A stretch of DNA of 32,792 nt from the NCBI GenBank assembly GCA_012520295.1, contig JAAYOP010000097.1, positions 1 to 32,792 on the forward strand, read 5' to 3'. Shown here in pieces: positions 24,594 through 32,645 of the stretch. The first letter of the stretch is position 1; the number at the start of each line of letters is the position of its first letter. Made by a program: the position numbers and the translations under genes. The DNA is from Clostridiales bacterium. Lineage in GTDB: Bacteria > Bacillota > Clostridia > Oscillospirales > Oscillospiraceae. Below the pieces are notes generated by a model, which saw only the letters and a list, made by a program, of their open reading frames with translations, searched no databases and was not told the DNA's origin.

Positions 24594-24639
24594 TTTAGGA
24601 GTATCCGGCTTTACGATAGTCTGGCGGGCTACTCCTAAA
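24594..24639. terminator. possible bidirectional terminator between convergent genes
   Basis: Perfect 10-bp arms TTTAGGAGTA/TACTCCTAAA (24594-24603, 24630-24639) enclose a long 26-nt loop with little internal pairing. T-rich sequence follows on the plus strand. It lies between the convergent YdbC and LysM-GH18 genes. Confidence 0.5.
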
Positions 24640-24670
24640 TTGCATTTTATTGTTCAGATCAGCCGGCTTG

Positions 24671-25957
24671 TCAAATAACCTTTCTCACATTGTACATGGA
24701 GTCAAGCACCAGCCAGTTTTGGGGAGTGAAGCTGTTTATGGTCCAGTAGCTCACGCCGCCCAGGCCGTATATGTCCACGAGCCTGAGTCTTGCCTGTATG
24801 CTGCGGGCATCATCGAACCACACCTCATGGCGGCGCCCCTGAGCATCGTAATAGTTATAAAAGGGTGCCTGGGATCTGGCATCAAACTGTATCTCCGCTC
24901 CCACTCTGAAAGCCTGCTCCACGGCGGCCCTGTTTGTCAGGGTTCTTGCGGCAGAGCCCCGGACAAAGGGCAGGGTCCAGTCATAACCGTAGTTGGGCAT
25001 CCCCATCAGTATTTTTTCTCGAGGTATGGCAGTCACTGCGTAGCTAAGCACCCTTCTCACCTGGTCAACAGGGGAGACAGCCATGGCCGGGCCATAGGTG
25101 TAGCCCCATTCGTAGGTCATGAGAATTACATGGTCCACCAGCGCTCCCATGACAGGGTAATCATGGGCCTCATAGAGAAGCCCCGGCTGGTCGGCGCTTA
25201 TTTTCGGTGCCAGTGCAACGGACAGGGAAAATCCCAGGGGCCTGAGCCTGGCGTTCAGAGCTCTCATAAAATTGTTGTATTTCTCTCTGTCTTCAGAATA
25301 TATGTATTCAAAATCCACATCCAGTCCATAATAGTTTTTCTGCTGAAGGACTTCCACCACATTGTTTATCAGGTTTTCCTGTGCCTCCTGATTGTCGAAA
25401 ATCGCCCTGGCCAGGTCGCTGGAAAAGCTGGCGCCCTCCTCTATATTTGTTATGACCATCAGGGGCGCTACCCCGGCAGCGCGGGCTGTTTGAATCAAAG
25501 GGGTATCGTTAATTTCCGGCAGGCTGCCGTCTGGCCTGACCTGATAGCTGAAAACACTCAGATATGTAAGATAGGGCAGGGTGCTTCGCAGCACATCCAT
25601 ACTGATGTTGGGGAAAGCGTAACCATTGACATAAATTGTACCCAGAGGTTGGGAAGGTACCGGGATTGTGATTGTCTGGCCGATCTGAAGCCTGGCAGGG
25701 TTTATTCCGGGATTGGCGGCTATGAGAGAATTCAGAGACACTCCGTAATTTCTTGCTATGGTAAACAGGGATTCTCCCGCCGAAACCGTGTGGGTGCTGA
25801 TATCTCCGGGTATAACAATAGCCTGGCCTACAGCCAGCTGGGAAGGATCAGACAGCCTGTTGGCGTCGATAATTGAGGCAGAGCTGACACCGTATCTGCG
25901 GGCTATGCTGAATATGCTCTCGCCCTGCCTGACCACATGTATTGTCAAGTCTTTCAC
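24671..25957 (-). CDS. sleL: spore cortex-lytic LysM-LysM-GH18 protein (SleL/YaaH family)
   Basis: A 428-residue protein without signal peptide. Two LysM domains (about 5-50 and 54-99) bind peptidoglycan, and a GH18 barrel (about 105-425) carries GLDVDFEY at 211-218 with catalytic Glu217. This layout matches the SleL/YaaH enzymes that degrade cortex fragments during germination, which are packaged in the spore without a secretion signal. The annotated GTG at 25957 has GGAG only one base away; a TTG three codons later (25948) has better spacing. A minus-strand CATATAAT (complement of 25996-26003) resembles a mother-cell sigma -10 box, but I cannot pair it with a -35. It strongly suggests a spore former. 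Confidence 0.9.
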   Translation of the reverse strand: MKDLTIHVVRQGESIFSIARRYGVSSASIIDANRLSDPSQLAVGQAIVIPGDISTHTVSAGESLFTIARNYGVSLNSLIAANPGINPARLQIGQTITIPVPSQPLGTIYVNGYAFPNISMDVLRSTLPYLTYLSVFSYQVRPDGSLPEINDTPLIQTARAAGVAPLMVITNIEEGASFSSDLARAIFDNQEAQENLINNVVEVLQQKNYYGLDVDFEYIYSEDREKYNNFMRALNARLRPLGFSLSVALAPKISADQPGLLYEAHDYPVMGALVDHVILMTYEWGYTYGPAMAVSPVDQVRRVLSYAVTAIPREKILMGMPNYGYDWTLPFVRGSAARTLTNRAAVEQAFRVGAEIQFDARSQAPFYNYYDAQGRRHEVWFDDARSIQARLRLVDIYGLGGVSYWTINSFTPQNWLVLDSMYNVRKVI

Positions 25958-26125
25958 ACTCCAATAATTGAATCAGTTGCATTTTGCGTCAAATCATTAT
26001 ATGTGCAATAGACCCATATCGTGATATGACAAGCCCAGGTAACAAACAGAGCTAAGCAGCCAGCATACGGGACGGGCCTCATCACGCCAGCTCTGGAATT
26101 ATATGCCATACATCTCATGTTATCT

Positions 26126-26192
26126 TTGGCTCCCTCTGAACTGTTGGCTTAGTAAACAGGGGGAGCTGTCAGTGGAGCAGACTGAGGGAGTA
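26126..26192. repeat. half copy of the GGAGG-bounded palindromic repeat
   Basis: It includes GGCTCCCTCTG...CAGGGGGAGCTG, an imperfect hairpin, and ends GACTGAGGGAGTAG, matching the complement of one end of the element at 23341. The other terminal inverted repeat is missing. The rest of 25958-26243 shows no gene. Confidence 0.6.
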
Positions 26193-26243
26193 GATTTTCT
26201 CTGATTGGCTACGGGTTGATACGAAAGTTTTGCAAAAACAACA

Positions 26244-26286
26244 AAACCCTCGGAGAGCAAAGGTTCCCTCTGCTCTCCGAGGGTTT
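26244..26286 (-). terminator. intrinsic terminator of the copper ATPase gene
   Basis: A perfect 16-bp stem, 26244-26259 with 26271-26286, has an 11-nt loop. On the minus strand it is followed by a T-rich tract (complement of ACAACAA and A runs at 26234-26243). The CCCTCGGAGAG core is shared with the terminator at 23210. Confidence 0.8.
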
Positions 26287-26307
26287 GTGCGTTATATTTC
26301 TGCGGGA

Positions 26308-26520
26308 CTATGTGCCTATAACTTCATAGCCCTGTTCTTCAATGGCGGTTTTAAAATTCCCCTCCGTTGCCATGCCCGGATCAAATTCCACCGTGACGGT
26401 TTTCTTTTTTAAATCCACATCCACCGAACTTACGCCGGCCAGCTCTCCGACTGCCTTCTTAACCCTGTTTTCACAGTGTTGACAGGACATACCCTCCACA
26501 TTTAACGTTACTTTTTGCAT
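26308..26520 (-). CDS. copZ: possible internally initiated CopZ-like copper chaperone
   Basis: Within the 3' end of copA, ATG at 26520 is preceded six bases upstream by GGGAGGG, a strong ribosome binding site on the minus strand. From there a 70-residue heavy-metal-associated domain (MQKVTLNVEGMSCQHC...) runs to the shared stop. It could be made separately as a soluble chaperone in addition to being part of the ATPase. The signals are seen; internal translation is inference. Confidence 0.5.
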   Translation of the reverse strand: MQKVTLNVEGMSCQHCENRVKKAVGELAGVSSVDVDLKKKTVTVEFDPGMATEGNFKTAIEEQGYEVIGT

Positions 26521-29001
26521 TGACAACCCTCCCGGATTTTGTTTTATTTTAAAGCGTCTCAGACGCAGGGCGTTTGTAACAACGGATACGGACGAAAAGG
26601 CCATGGCGGCGCCGGCAAAAACAGGACTCAGAAGGGGACCGCCAAAGATATAAAAGACTCCCGCCGCAAAGGGAATACCGATGGTATTGTATATGAATGC
26701 CCAGAACAGGTTTTGCTTGATATTTCTGATGGTTGCCTTGCTCAGAGCAATGGCCGTGGCCACCTCGTTCAGGTCGCCTCCCATTAAGACCACATCGGCG
26801 GATTCCACAGCCACATCGGTGCCGGTGCCTATTGCCATGCCCACATCGGCCTGAACAAGAGCAGGGGCGTCGTTAATCCCGTCGCCCACCATGGCAACCC
26901 TTTTGCCGGAATCCTGCAGCCTCTTAATTTCCCGGGCCTTGTCAGCAGGAAGCACGTCGGAAAGGATGTGCTGAATCCCCACTTCTTTTGCAATGGCCTG
27001 GGCAGTGTTCCGGTTGTCGCCGGTTATCATATATATATCCAGCCCCATGGAACGCAGCCTGAAAATTGCTTCCGCGCTGGATTGCTTCACCGTGTCCGAG
27101 GCGGCCATAAGCGCGTGGAGCTTTCCGTCTGCCGCCACATATAGGAGGGTTCTGCCGGAAGCGGCCAGAGCTCCGGCATCGGCAGTTGCTATCTGCGTAT
27201 CAATATCATTCTCATTCATGAGCTTCAGATTACCTACCAGTACCCTTTGGCCGGATATAACCGCGTCAATTCCCCGACCGGGAACAGCCGTGAATGAGGA
27301 CGGATTATCAGGCTTCATACCCCTGTTTTCAGCCTCCTGAACAACGGCCTTTGCGATGGGATGCTCCGAGCCCCGTTCCGCTGAGGCGCAGAGAAAGAGC
27401 GCCTGCTCCTCGGTGATGTCTCCATACAGCCTGATATCCGTCAGCCTGGGCTTACCCTCGGTGATGGTTCCGGTCTTATCCAGCACCACGGCATCTATCT
27501 TATGGGAGGCCTCAAGAGCCTCACCGCCTTTTATCAGAATGCCCAGCTCGGCTCCCTTTCCTGTGCCTACCATAATTGCCGTAGGCGTGGCAAGTCCCAG
27601 GGCGCAGGGGCAGGCGATTACCAGGACGGAAACGAATATGGAGAGGACAAACTTGAAGTCATAACCCGCTGCTGCCCAGCCAATGGCGGATACAATTGCT
27701 ATTAGCAGAACAACCGGGACAAACCATCCCGAAACCACATCGGCAAGCAGCGCGATGGGTGCTTTTTTCCCTTGGGCTTCTTCCACCAGTTTTATTATTT
27801 TGGACAAGGCCGTGTCTTCGCCCACATGGGTTGCTTTAAATTTGATGAGGCCCTCTCCATTTATGCTGCCCCCTGTTACCCGGGAGCCCGGAGACTTTTC
27901 AACAGGCAGGCTCTCCCCGGTGAGCATGGATTCGTCCGCAGTGGAAATGCCCTCATATACCTGGCCGTCAACAGGGAAGGAGGAGCCGGGTTTAACGATG
28001 ATTATATCCCCGACAGCCACCTCATCCAGAGGTACCTCCAACTCCTTGCCGTCCTTTTCGATGATTGCGGTTGTGGGTCTTAGCTGCATAAGCTTTTTTA
28101 TAGCCTCCGAAGTCTTCCCCTTGCTTCTGGCTTCCAGATATTTACCCACCATAACCAGAGTTATAACCACGGATGCAGATTCAAAATATAGGGACTGGGT
28201 GTAGGCGTGATCGCCCATATAGATTCTGACGGTGGCGAAAATACTGTATAAAAACGCGCTCCCTGTCCCTATGGCAACAAGAGTGTCCATGTTAGGCGCG
28301 CCCTTGAAAAGAGTTTTGAAGCCCCGTGTGTAGAACCTGCTTCCGGCCACCAGAACGGGGATGGTCAGCGCAAACTGAACAAGGGCGAATGTGAGGGGAT
28401 ATCTGTGGTGGTCCAGAAAGCCGGGCATTGGGAGTTTGAGAAAACCAAACATATGCCCCATGGCGATATAAAAAATGGGCACAGAGAATACGATTGCCGT
28501 TATAAGTCTTATGCGCATATTCCGGGCCTGTTTTCTCTCACGTTCCCTCTCAGGGTCCGCCGCGGCTTCGGCTGCAATGTCCCGGGGCGTATAGCCTGCC
28601 TTTTCTATGGCCGCCTTTATTTCCGACAGCTTTATTCGAGAAGGGTCGTATATGAAAGTGCCCCGGTTGGTCATAAGGTTAACCTGGGCGGATTGAACTC
28701 CCTCCAGTTTCCTTGTGGCCCGTTCTACCGCACCGGAACATGCCGCGCAGGTCATACCGTCTATTAAAAGCTCAACCGTTTTTGTGCTTTGTTCACCGAT
28801 GAGCCCGTATCCGGCATCTTCCACAGCCTTCTTAATTGTGTCAAAATCAGTTTTAGTACTGTCAAATTTAACATAGAGCTTTTCTGAGGCTATATTCACA
28901 TTGGCTTGATGAACACCATCCAGCCCGGCCACTGCTTTTTGAACGCTGGCTGCACAGGCTGAGCAGGTCATTCCCGTTACCCTGTAGTTTTTTTCTGTCA
29001 T
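26308..29001 (-). CDS. copA: copper-translocating P1B-type ATPase with C-terminal CopZ-like domain
   Basis: An 897-residue copper exporter of the P1B-1 class. Two N-terminal heavy-metal domains carry CxxC at 13/16 and 85/88 (GMTCSAC, GMTCAAC). The membrane metal site CPC is at 464-466, followed by the phosphorylation motif DKTGTITEGKP and the hinge GDGINDAPAL. After the last helix and the usual ending NALRLRRFK, the frame runs on through a ten-residue linker into a third heavy-metal domain (828-897, GMSCQHC with Cys840/843). That domain is of the size and type of the free chaperone CopZ. The frame is open to 29166, but GGGAGGT before ATG fixes the start at 29001. No copper-sensing regulator is encoded in the window. 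Confidence 0.95.
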   Translation of the reverse strand: MTEKNYRVTGMTCSACAASVQKAVAGLDGVHQANVNIASEKLYVKFDSTKTDFDTIKKAVEDAGYGLIGEQSTKTVELLIDGMTCAACSGAVERATRKLEGVQSAQVNLMTNRGTFIYDPSRIKLSEIKAAIEKAGYTPRDIAAEAAADPERERERKQARNMRIRLITAIVFSVPIFYIAMGHMFGFLKLPMPGFLDHHRYPLTFALVQFALTIPVLVAGSRFYTRGFKTLFKGAPNMDTLVAIGTGSAFLYSIFATVRIYMGDHAYTQSLYFESASVVITLVMVGKYLEARSKGKTSEAIKKLMQLRPTTAIIEKDGKELEVPLDEVAVGDIIIVKPGSSFPVDGQVYEGISTADESMLTGESLPVEKSPGSRVTGGSINGEGLIKFKATHVGEDTALSKIIKLVEEAQGKKAPIALLADVVSGWFVPVVLLIAIVSAIGWAAAGYDFKFVLSIFVSVLVIACPCALGLATPTAIMVGTGKGAELGILIKGGEALEASHKIDAVVLDKTGTITEGKPRLTDIRLYGDITEEQALFLCASAERGSEHPIAKAVVQEAENRGMKPDNPSSFTAVPGRGIDAVISGQRVLVGNLKLMNENDIDTQIATADAGALAASGRTLLYVAADGKLHALMAASDTVKQSSAEAIFRLRSMGLDIYMITGDNRNTAQAIAKEVGIQHILSDVLPADKAREIKRLQDSGKRVAMVGDGINDAPALVQADVGMAIGTGTDVAVESADVVLMGGDLNEVATAIALSKATIRNIKQNLFWAFIYNTIGIPFAAGVFYIFGGPLLSPVFAGAAMAFSSVSVVTNALRLRRFKIKQNPGGLSMQKVTLNVEGMSCQHCENRVKKAVGELAGVSSVDVDLKKKTVTVEFDPGMATEGNFKTAIEEQGYEVIGT

Positions 29002-29312
29002 CTTTACCTCCCATAAGAAAAGGGATTTGAGGAGTCCTTTATATATTCTATATGATATCACAAGTTTACTATATTCAACTGATTTTTTCTGTGTTTTTGT
29101 TACATATAGAAATATTTGTACATTATTCTCGTATGAATGAACATCAAACAATACATATTTCGACAATTTGCACCATATAAAGTCTGATAAAGTTAATTTG
29201 AATAAAATTTAAAAAAATACTATAGAATTTGTAAAAAATTACGATAGATTTATTGTGGGTTATCTATAAATGAATCAAGCCTTAAGGGCAGGCCGATAAG
29301 GTGGAGGTAAAA
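29002..29312. other. AT-rich divergent intergenic region
   Basis: No gene is visible between the divergent copper ATPase and receiver-GGDEF genes. Apart from the plus-strand promoter at 29198-29226, I found no copper-operator-like palindrome and no clear minus-strand promoter. Confidence 0.5.
29198..29226 (+). promoter_or_regulatory. probable promoter of the receiver-GGDEF gene
   Basis: TTGAAT (29198-29203), 17 bp, TATAGA (29221-29226), in a very AT-rich region. The leader would be about 80 nt. Confidence 0.5.
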
Positions 29313-30257
29313 ATGTTCGAAGTGGGAGATAGGAAAATTCGCATCCTTATGGTGGACAGTGACACGGAAAACCTTGAAACCGGAAGAATAATACTGGAGA
29401 GCGAGGGCTATGACATATATATTGCCCATAATGGCGAGACTGCCCTTGAGTTGATTTGCAGTATTAACTTCGACATGGTACTTATTGGCATATCTTTGCC
29501 TGATATGGATGGATTTGAAGCTTTGAACATACTTAAAAACAATGAACACAGCAAAGATATTCCTGTTATATTTCTCACAGACAGGCTGGATGTGGAAACT
29601 GTAGTCAAAGGGTTTATGTCGGGTGCTGTAGATTACATCAGAAAGCCGTTTGTAGAGGTTGAGCTGAAGGCCAGGGTAAAAAACCATGTAAAAATGAAAA
29701 AGATATCCGAGGAGCTTGCCCAAAAAACCACTGACCTGCGCGAAGCATACAGCCTTATTGAGTTTATCAATACAACCGACCCTCTCACAAACCTTTGTAA
29801 CCGGAGAGAGATTATTAACCGTCTTGAGGCTGAAAAGGTGAGGTTTGAGAGGTATAGCCGCCCGTTTTCCCTTATAGCCGCAGATATAGACAATTTTGAG
29901 AGGATAAACGAAACCTATGGTCGGAGATTTGGCGATTATGTTATTACCTGCGTGGCGGATATTTTAAATGGCGGTTCAAGAAAGCAGGACAGTATTGCAA
30001 GGCTGGAGGGCGGGCAATTTTTAATTCTGCTACCTGAAACCGGAAGAGTCGGGGCAATAAACTATGCTGAAAAGAACAGAATCAGAATAGAAGAACATGA
30101 GTTTATAAAAGAAGACAGCAGAGCAAGAATAACCATGACCTTCGGCATCAGTGCCTATGACGGGAAACAGGAGATTGAGGAGCTGGTGGAAAGGGCAGAA
30201 AAAGCGCTGTATGACGGGAAGAAGAAAGCGAAAAACTGTGTATACGCCAATCAATAG
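29313..30257 (+). CDS. degenerate receiver-GGDEF protein, probable c-di-GMP receptor
   Basis: A 314-residue soluble protein: receiver domain (about 8-125), short coiled linker, GGDEF-fold domain (about 150-312). In the receiver the acidic pair (Asp15, Asp17), Thr89 and Lys111 remain, but the phospho-acceptor Asp is Gly59 (codon GGC, 29487-29489). In the second domain GGDEF reads EGGQF (232-236), losing the catalytic Glu, so no cyclase activity is expected. The inhibitory site RxxD is kept (Arg223, Asp226) five residues before it. Proteins such as PopA of Caulobacter keep only this site and act as c-di-GMP receptors. An in-frame GTG at 29301 is part of the GGAGGT ribosome binding site; ATG at 29313 is preferred. 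Monocistronic. Confidence 0.92.
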   Translation: MFEVGDRKIRILMVDSDTENLETGRIILESEGYDIYIAHNGETALELICSINFDMVLIGISLPDMDGFEALNILKNNEHSKDIPVIFLTDRLDVETVVKGFMSGAVDYIRKPFVEVELKARVKNHVKMKKISEELAQKTTDLREAYSLIEFINTTDPLTNLCNRREIINRLEAEKVRFERYSRPFSLIAADIDNFERINETYGRRFGDYVITCVADILNGGSRKQDSIARLEGGQFLILLPETGRVGAINYAEKNRIRIEEHEFIKEDSRARITMTFGISAYDGKQEIEELVERAEKALYDGKKKAKNCVYANQ

Positions 30258-30282
30258 CCGTTTAATCTTATAGAATAAGCAG

Positions 30283-30305
30283 CCGGGCCAAAGGCCCGGT
30301 TTTTT
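30283..30305 (+). terminator. intrinsic terminator after receiver-GGDEF gene
   Basis: A 7-bp GC stem CCGGGCC/GGCCCGG (30283-30289, 30293-30299) with an AAA loop is followed by six T. Confidence 0.9.
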
Positions 30306-30331
30306 GCGCTGTCATGCGCTGTTATAATAAC

Positions 30332-30360
30332 TTGCGGATTTTTGGAAAATATTCTATTAT
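30332..30360 (+). promoter_or_regulatory. probable promoter of the AmmeMemoRadiSam genes
   Basis: TTGCGG (30332-30337), 17 bp, TATTAT (30355-30360). The start near 30367 gives a leader of about 70 nt. Confidence 0.5.
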
Positions 30361-30435
30361 ATTATAAGTGTGTGATAATCGGGCTGAGAGATTAAATATA
30401 TTAGCAAGTGTTACCTGACTGAAAGGAGCATAGAT

Positions 30436-31821
30436 ATGCCGATAACAGGAGCTTTTATACTGCCCCATCCTCCCATCATAATGCCCCAGGTCGGGCGCGG
30501 TGAGGAGAAAAAAATCAGCAAAACCATAAGCTCATTTGAAGAGATAGCCAGAAGAGTAGCGGCGCTAAAGCCGGATACGATAGTTCTCACATCTCCCCAC
30601 AGCATAATGTACAGTGATTATTTTCACATATCGCCGGGCGTATCGGCACAAGGGGATTTGGGCAGCTTCGGGGCGCCCCAGGTAGCAGTAAGCGCCCGAT
30701 ATGACACATGGTTTATCGGTGAGCTGGAAAAAGAGGCAAAATCCAAAGGGATACCGGCCGGAACCCTTGGTGAACGGGATAAGACCCTAGACCATGGCAC
30801 GGTGATTCCCCTGGCATTTGTAAACAAGGTTTACTCTGATTACTCCCTTGTCCGCATCGGACTGTCGGGACTGCCCCTTGCCGACCACTACAGGCTGGGT
30901 ATGTGTATCGCCCGGGTAGCGGAGCGCTCCGGGAAGAATGTGGTTTTCATTGCCAGCGGAGATCTGTCCCATAAGGTATCAGCCAGCGGCCCCTATGGCT
31001 TTGCTCCCGAGGGGCCGGAGTTTGACAGGCAGATAACAGGGGCGATGGCGGAGGGCGATTTCCTCAAGTTCCTGTCATTTCCTCCTGAGTTCACCGAAAA
31101 AGCCGCCGAGTGCGGCCTCAGGTCCTGTGTAATCATGGCCGGAGCCCTGGACGGGAAAAGGGTCCAGGCGGAGCTGCTGTCATATGAGGGAACATTTGGT
31201 GTTGGCTATGGAACTGCATCCTTTTTTCCCGGCGGAGAAGATGGCAGCCGCAGGTTTCTGGAGATATATTTGGAGCGGGAACGCAGTAGAATAGAGGAAA
31301 TTAAAAAGAATGAGGATGAATATGTAAAGCTGGCCAGGCACTGCGTTGAGCATTTCATAAAAACCGGAAAACTAGCCCCTGTTCCCCAAGGGCTCTCTGA
31401 TGAAATGCTCAAGTCGAAGGCGGGAGTATTTGTGACAATAAAAAAACACGGCGAGCTTCGCGGCTGTATTGGCACAATTTCTCCGGTCACAAATAGTATA
31501 GCCGAGGAGATTTGCAGAAACGCCGTAAGCTCCTGCGCCGGGGACCCCCGTTTTGACCCTGTCCGCCCGGAGGAGCTTCCGGACCTACAGTACAGTGTGG
31601 ATGTGCTCTCACCTCCGGAGAACATTTCCTCTCCGGACATGCTGGACGTTAAGCGCTATGGTGTTATAGTTTCCCGCGGCGCCCGAAGAGGTCTCCTGCT
31701 TCCCAATCTGGACGGAGTGGACACGGTGGAACAACAGATAGACATTGCCATGAAAAAGGCAGGCATCAGGCCGGGAGAGGACTATAAGCTGCAGAGATTT
31801 GAGGTGATCAGGCATCAATGA
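30436..31821 (+). CDS. AmmeMemoRadiSam system protein: Memo-like and AMMECR1 domain fusion
   Basis: A 461-residue two-domain protein. Residues 1 to about 265 belong to the Memo/LigB-like (extradiol dioxygenase fold) superfamily: FILPHPPIIMP at the start, TSPHS, LDHGTVIPLAF and FIASGDLSHK contain the His/Asp residues of the metal-site region. Residues about 285-461 are an AMMECR1 domain with the hallmark LRGCIGTI and an RRGLLLPNLDGV segment. The two families, together with a radical SAM enzyme, form the conserved AmmeMemoRadiSam trio; here two are fused and the third overlaps downstream by four bases. I know of no settled biochemical role. The ATG follows AAAGGAG. Confidence 0.93.
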   Translation: MPITGAFILPHPPIIMPQVGRGEEKKISKTISSFEEIARRVAALKPDTIVLTSPHSIMYSDYFHISPGVSAQGDLGSFGAPQVAVSARYDTWFIGELEKEAKSKGIPAGTLGERDKTLDHGTVIPLAFVNKVYSDYSLVRIGLSGLPLADHYRLGMCIARVAERSGKNVVFIASGDLSHKVSASGPYGFAPEGPEFDRQITGAMAEGDFLKFLSFPPEFTEKAAECGLRSCVIMAGALDGKRVQAELLSYEGTFGVGYGTASFFPGGEDGSRRFLEIYLERERSRIEEIKKNEDEYVKLARHCVEHFIKTGKLAPVPQGLSDEMLKSKAGVFVTIKKHGELRGCIGTISPVTNSIAEEICRNAVSSCAGDPRFDPVRPEELPDLQYSVDVLSPPENISSPDMLDVKRYGVIVSRGARRGLLLPNLDGVDTVEQQIDIAMKKAGIRPGEDYKLQRFEVIRHQ

Positions 31822-32645
31822 GAGCGGTGTGTGATATATGCCCCCATCACTGCGGATTGAAGGAAGGGGAAACGGGGTTTTGTAAAGCAAGAACAAATAT
31901 AAACGGCAGTATAACCTGCATAAACTACGGAAAGCTCACCTCGTTGGCCCTGGATCCTATAGAAAAAAAGCCTCTGAACCGCTTTCTTCCCGGAAGTAAA
32001 ATTCTGTCGGCCGGCAGCTTCGGATGCAATCTGAGATGTCCCTTCTGTCAGAACCACTGCATATCCATGGCCGGCGAGGAGGAGATTGAATCGGTATTCC
32101 TGTCGCCGGAGGAGCTTGTGGAAAAAGCGCTGGAGCTTGTTCCGAGGGGTAACATAGGTATTGCCTATACGTATAATGAGCCCCTTGTGGGCTATGAATA
32201 TGTGGCCGACTGCGGAAGGCTGGCCCGTGAAAAAAAGCTAAAAAACGTGCTTGTTACAAACGGCTATATATGCCCCGGACCCCTGACTGATCTTCTGCCC
32301 TTGATTGATGCCATGAATATTGACCTGAAGAGCTTTGATATGAAGTTCTATAAGCGTATTGGCGGCAAGTTGGAAACAGTTAAGCAGACAATTCGTCTTG
32401 CGGCCGCAAGCTGCCATGTGGAAATCACCTTTCTGGTTATACCGAACGAAAACGACAGTGCCGATGAAATAAAAGCCATGTCGGAATGGATTTCTTGGAT
32501 AGACCCGGACATACCCCTTCATATATCCCGTTTCTTTCCCATGTACAGGTATGACATGAGAAAGCCCACACCCGTATCAAAGGTGTATGAACTTGCTGAA
32601 ATCGCCAAAAAGAGCCTCAGATATGTGTATACAGGTAACTGCTGA
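31818..32645 (+). CDS. amrS: AmmeMemoRadiSam system radical SAM enzyme
   Basis: A 275-residue radical SAM protein related to pyruvate formate-lyase-activating enzymes. The N-terminal Cys-rich CDICPHHCGL...GFCKAR segment is typical of this system. The SAM 4Fe-4S motif is CNLRCPFC (CxxxCxxC), followed by AYTYNEP and MNIDLKSFD of the barrel. The chain ends YVYTGNC, shorter than family members with an additional C-terminal cysteine-rich stretch; I read this as the short form, not a truncation. The start ATG overlaps the stop codon of the Memo-AMMECR1 gene (ATGA), implying translational coupling. No terminator or gene follows to the window end. Confidence 0.93.
   Translation: MRAVCDICPHHCGLKEGETGFCKARTNINGSITCINYGKLTSLALDPIEKKPLNRFLPGSKILSAGSFGCNLRCPFCQNHCISMAGEEEIESVFLSPEELVEKALELVPRGNIGIAYTYNEPLVGYEYVADCGRLAREKKLKNVLVTNGYICPGPLTDLLPLIDAMNIDLKSFDMKFYKRIGGKLETVKQTIRLAAASCHVEITFLVIPNENDSADEIKAMSEWISWIDPDIPLHISRFFPMYRYDMRKPTPVSKVYELAEIAKKSLRYVYTGNC

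Noticed and set aside
24650-25876. 408-codon plus-strand open frame
   Set aside because: It is the antisense shadow of the LysM-GH18 gene; the product has no recognisable domain.
30361-30435. CGGGCTGAGAGATTA ... TTACCTGACTGAAAGGAG resembles parts of a TPP riboswitch
   Set aside because: The conserved core after CTGAGA and the CCTGATCTGG...CCAGCGTAGGG region are missing, and the downstream genes have no thiamine link.
32620-32645. The radical SAM enzyme ends early compared with longer family members
   Set aside because: The ending YVYTGNC looks like a natural short form, and no continuation of homology is visible in other frames downstream.
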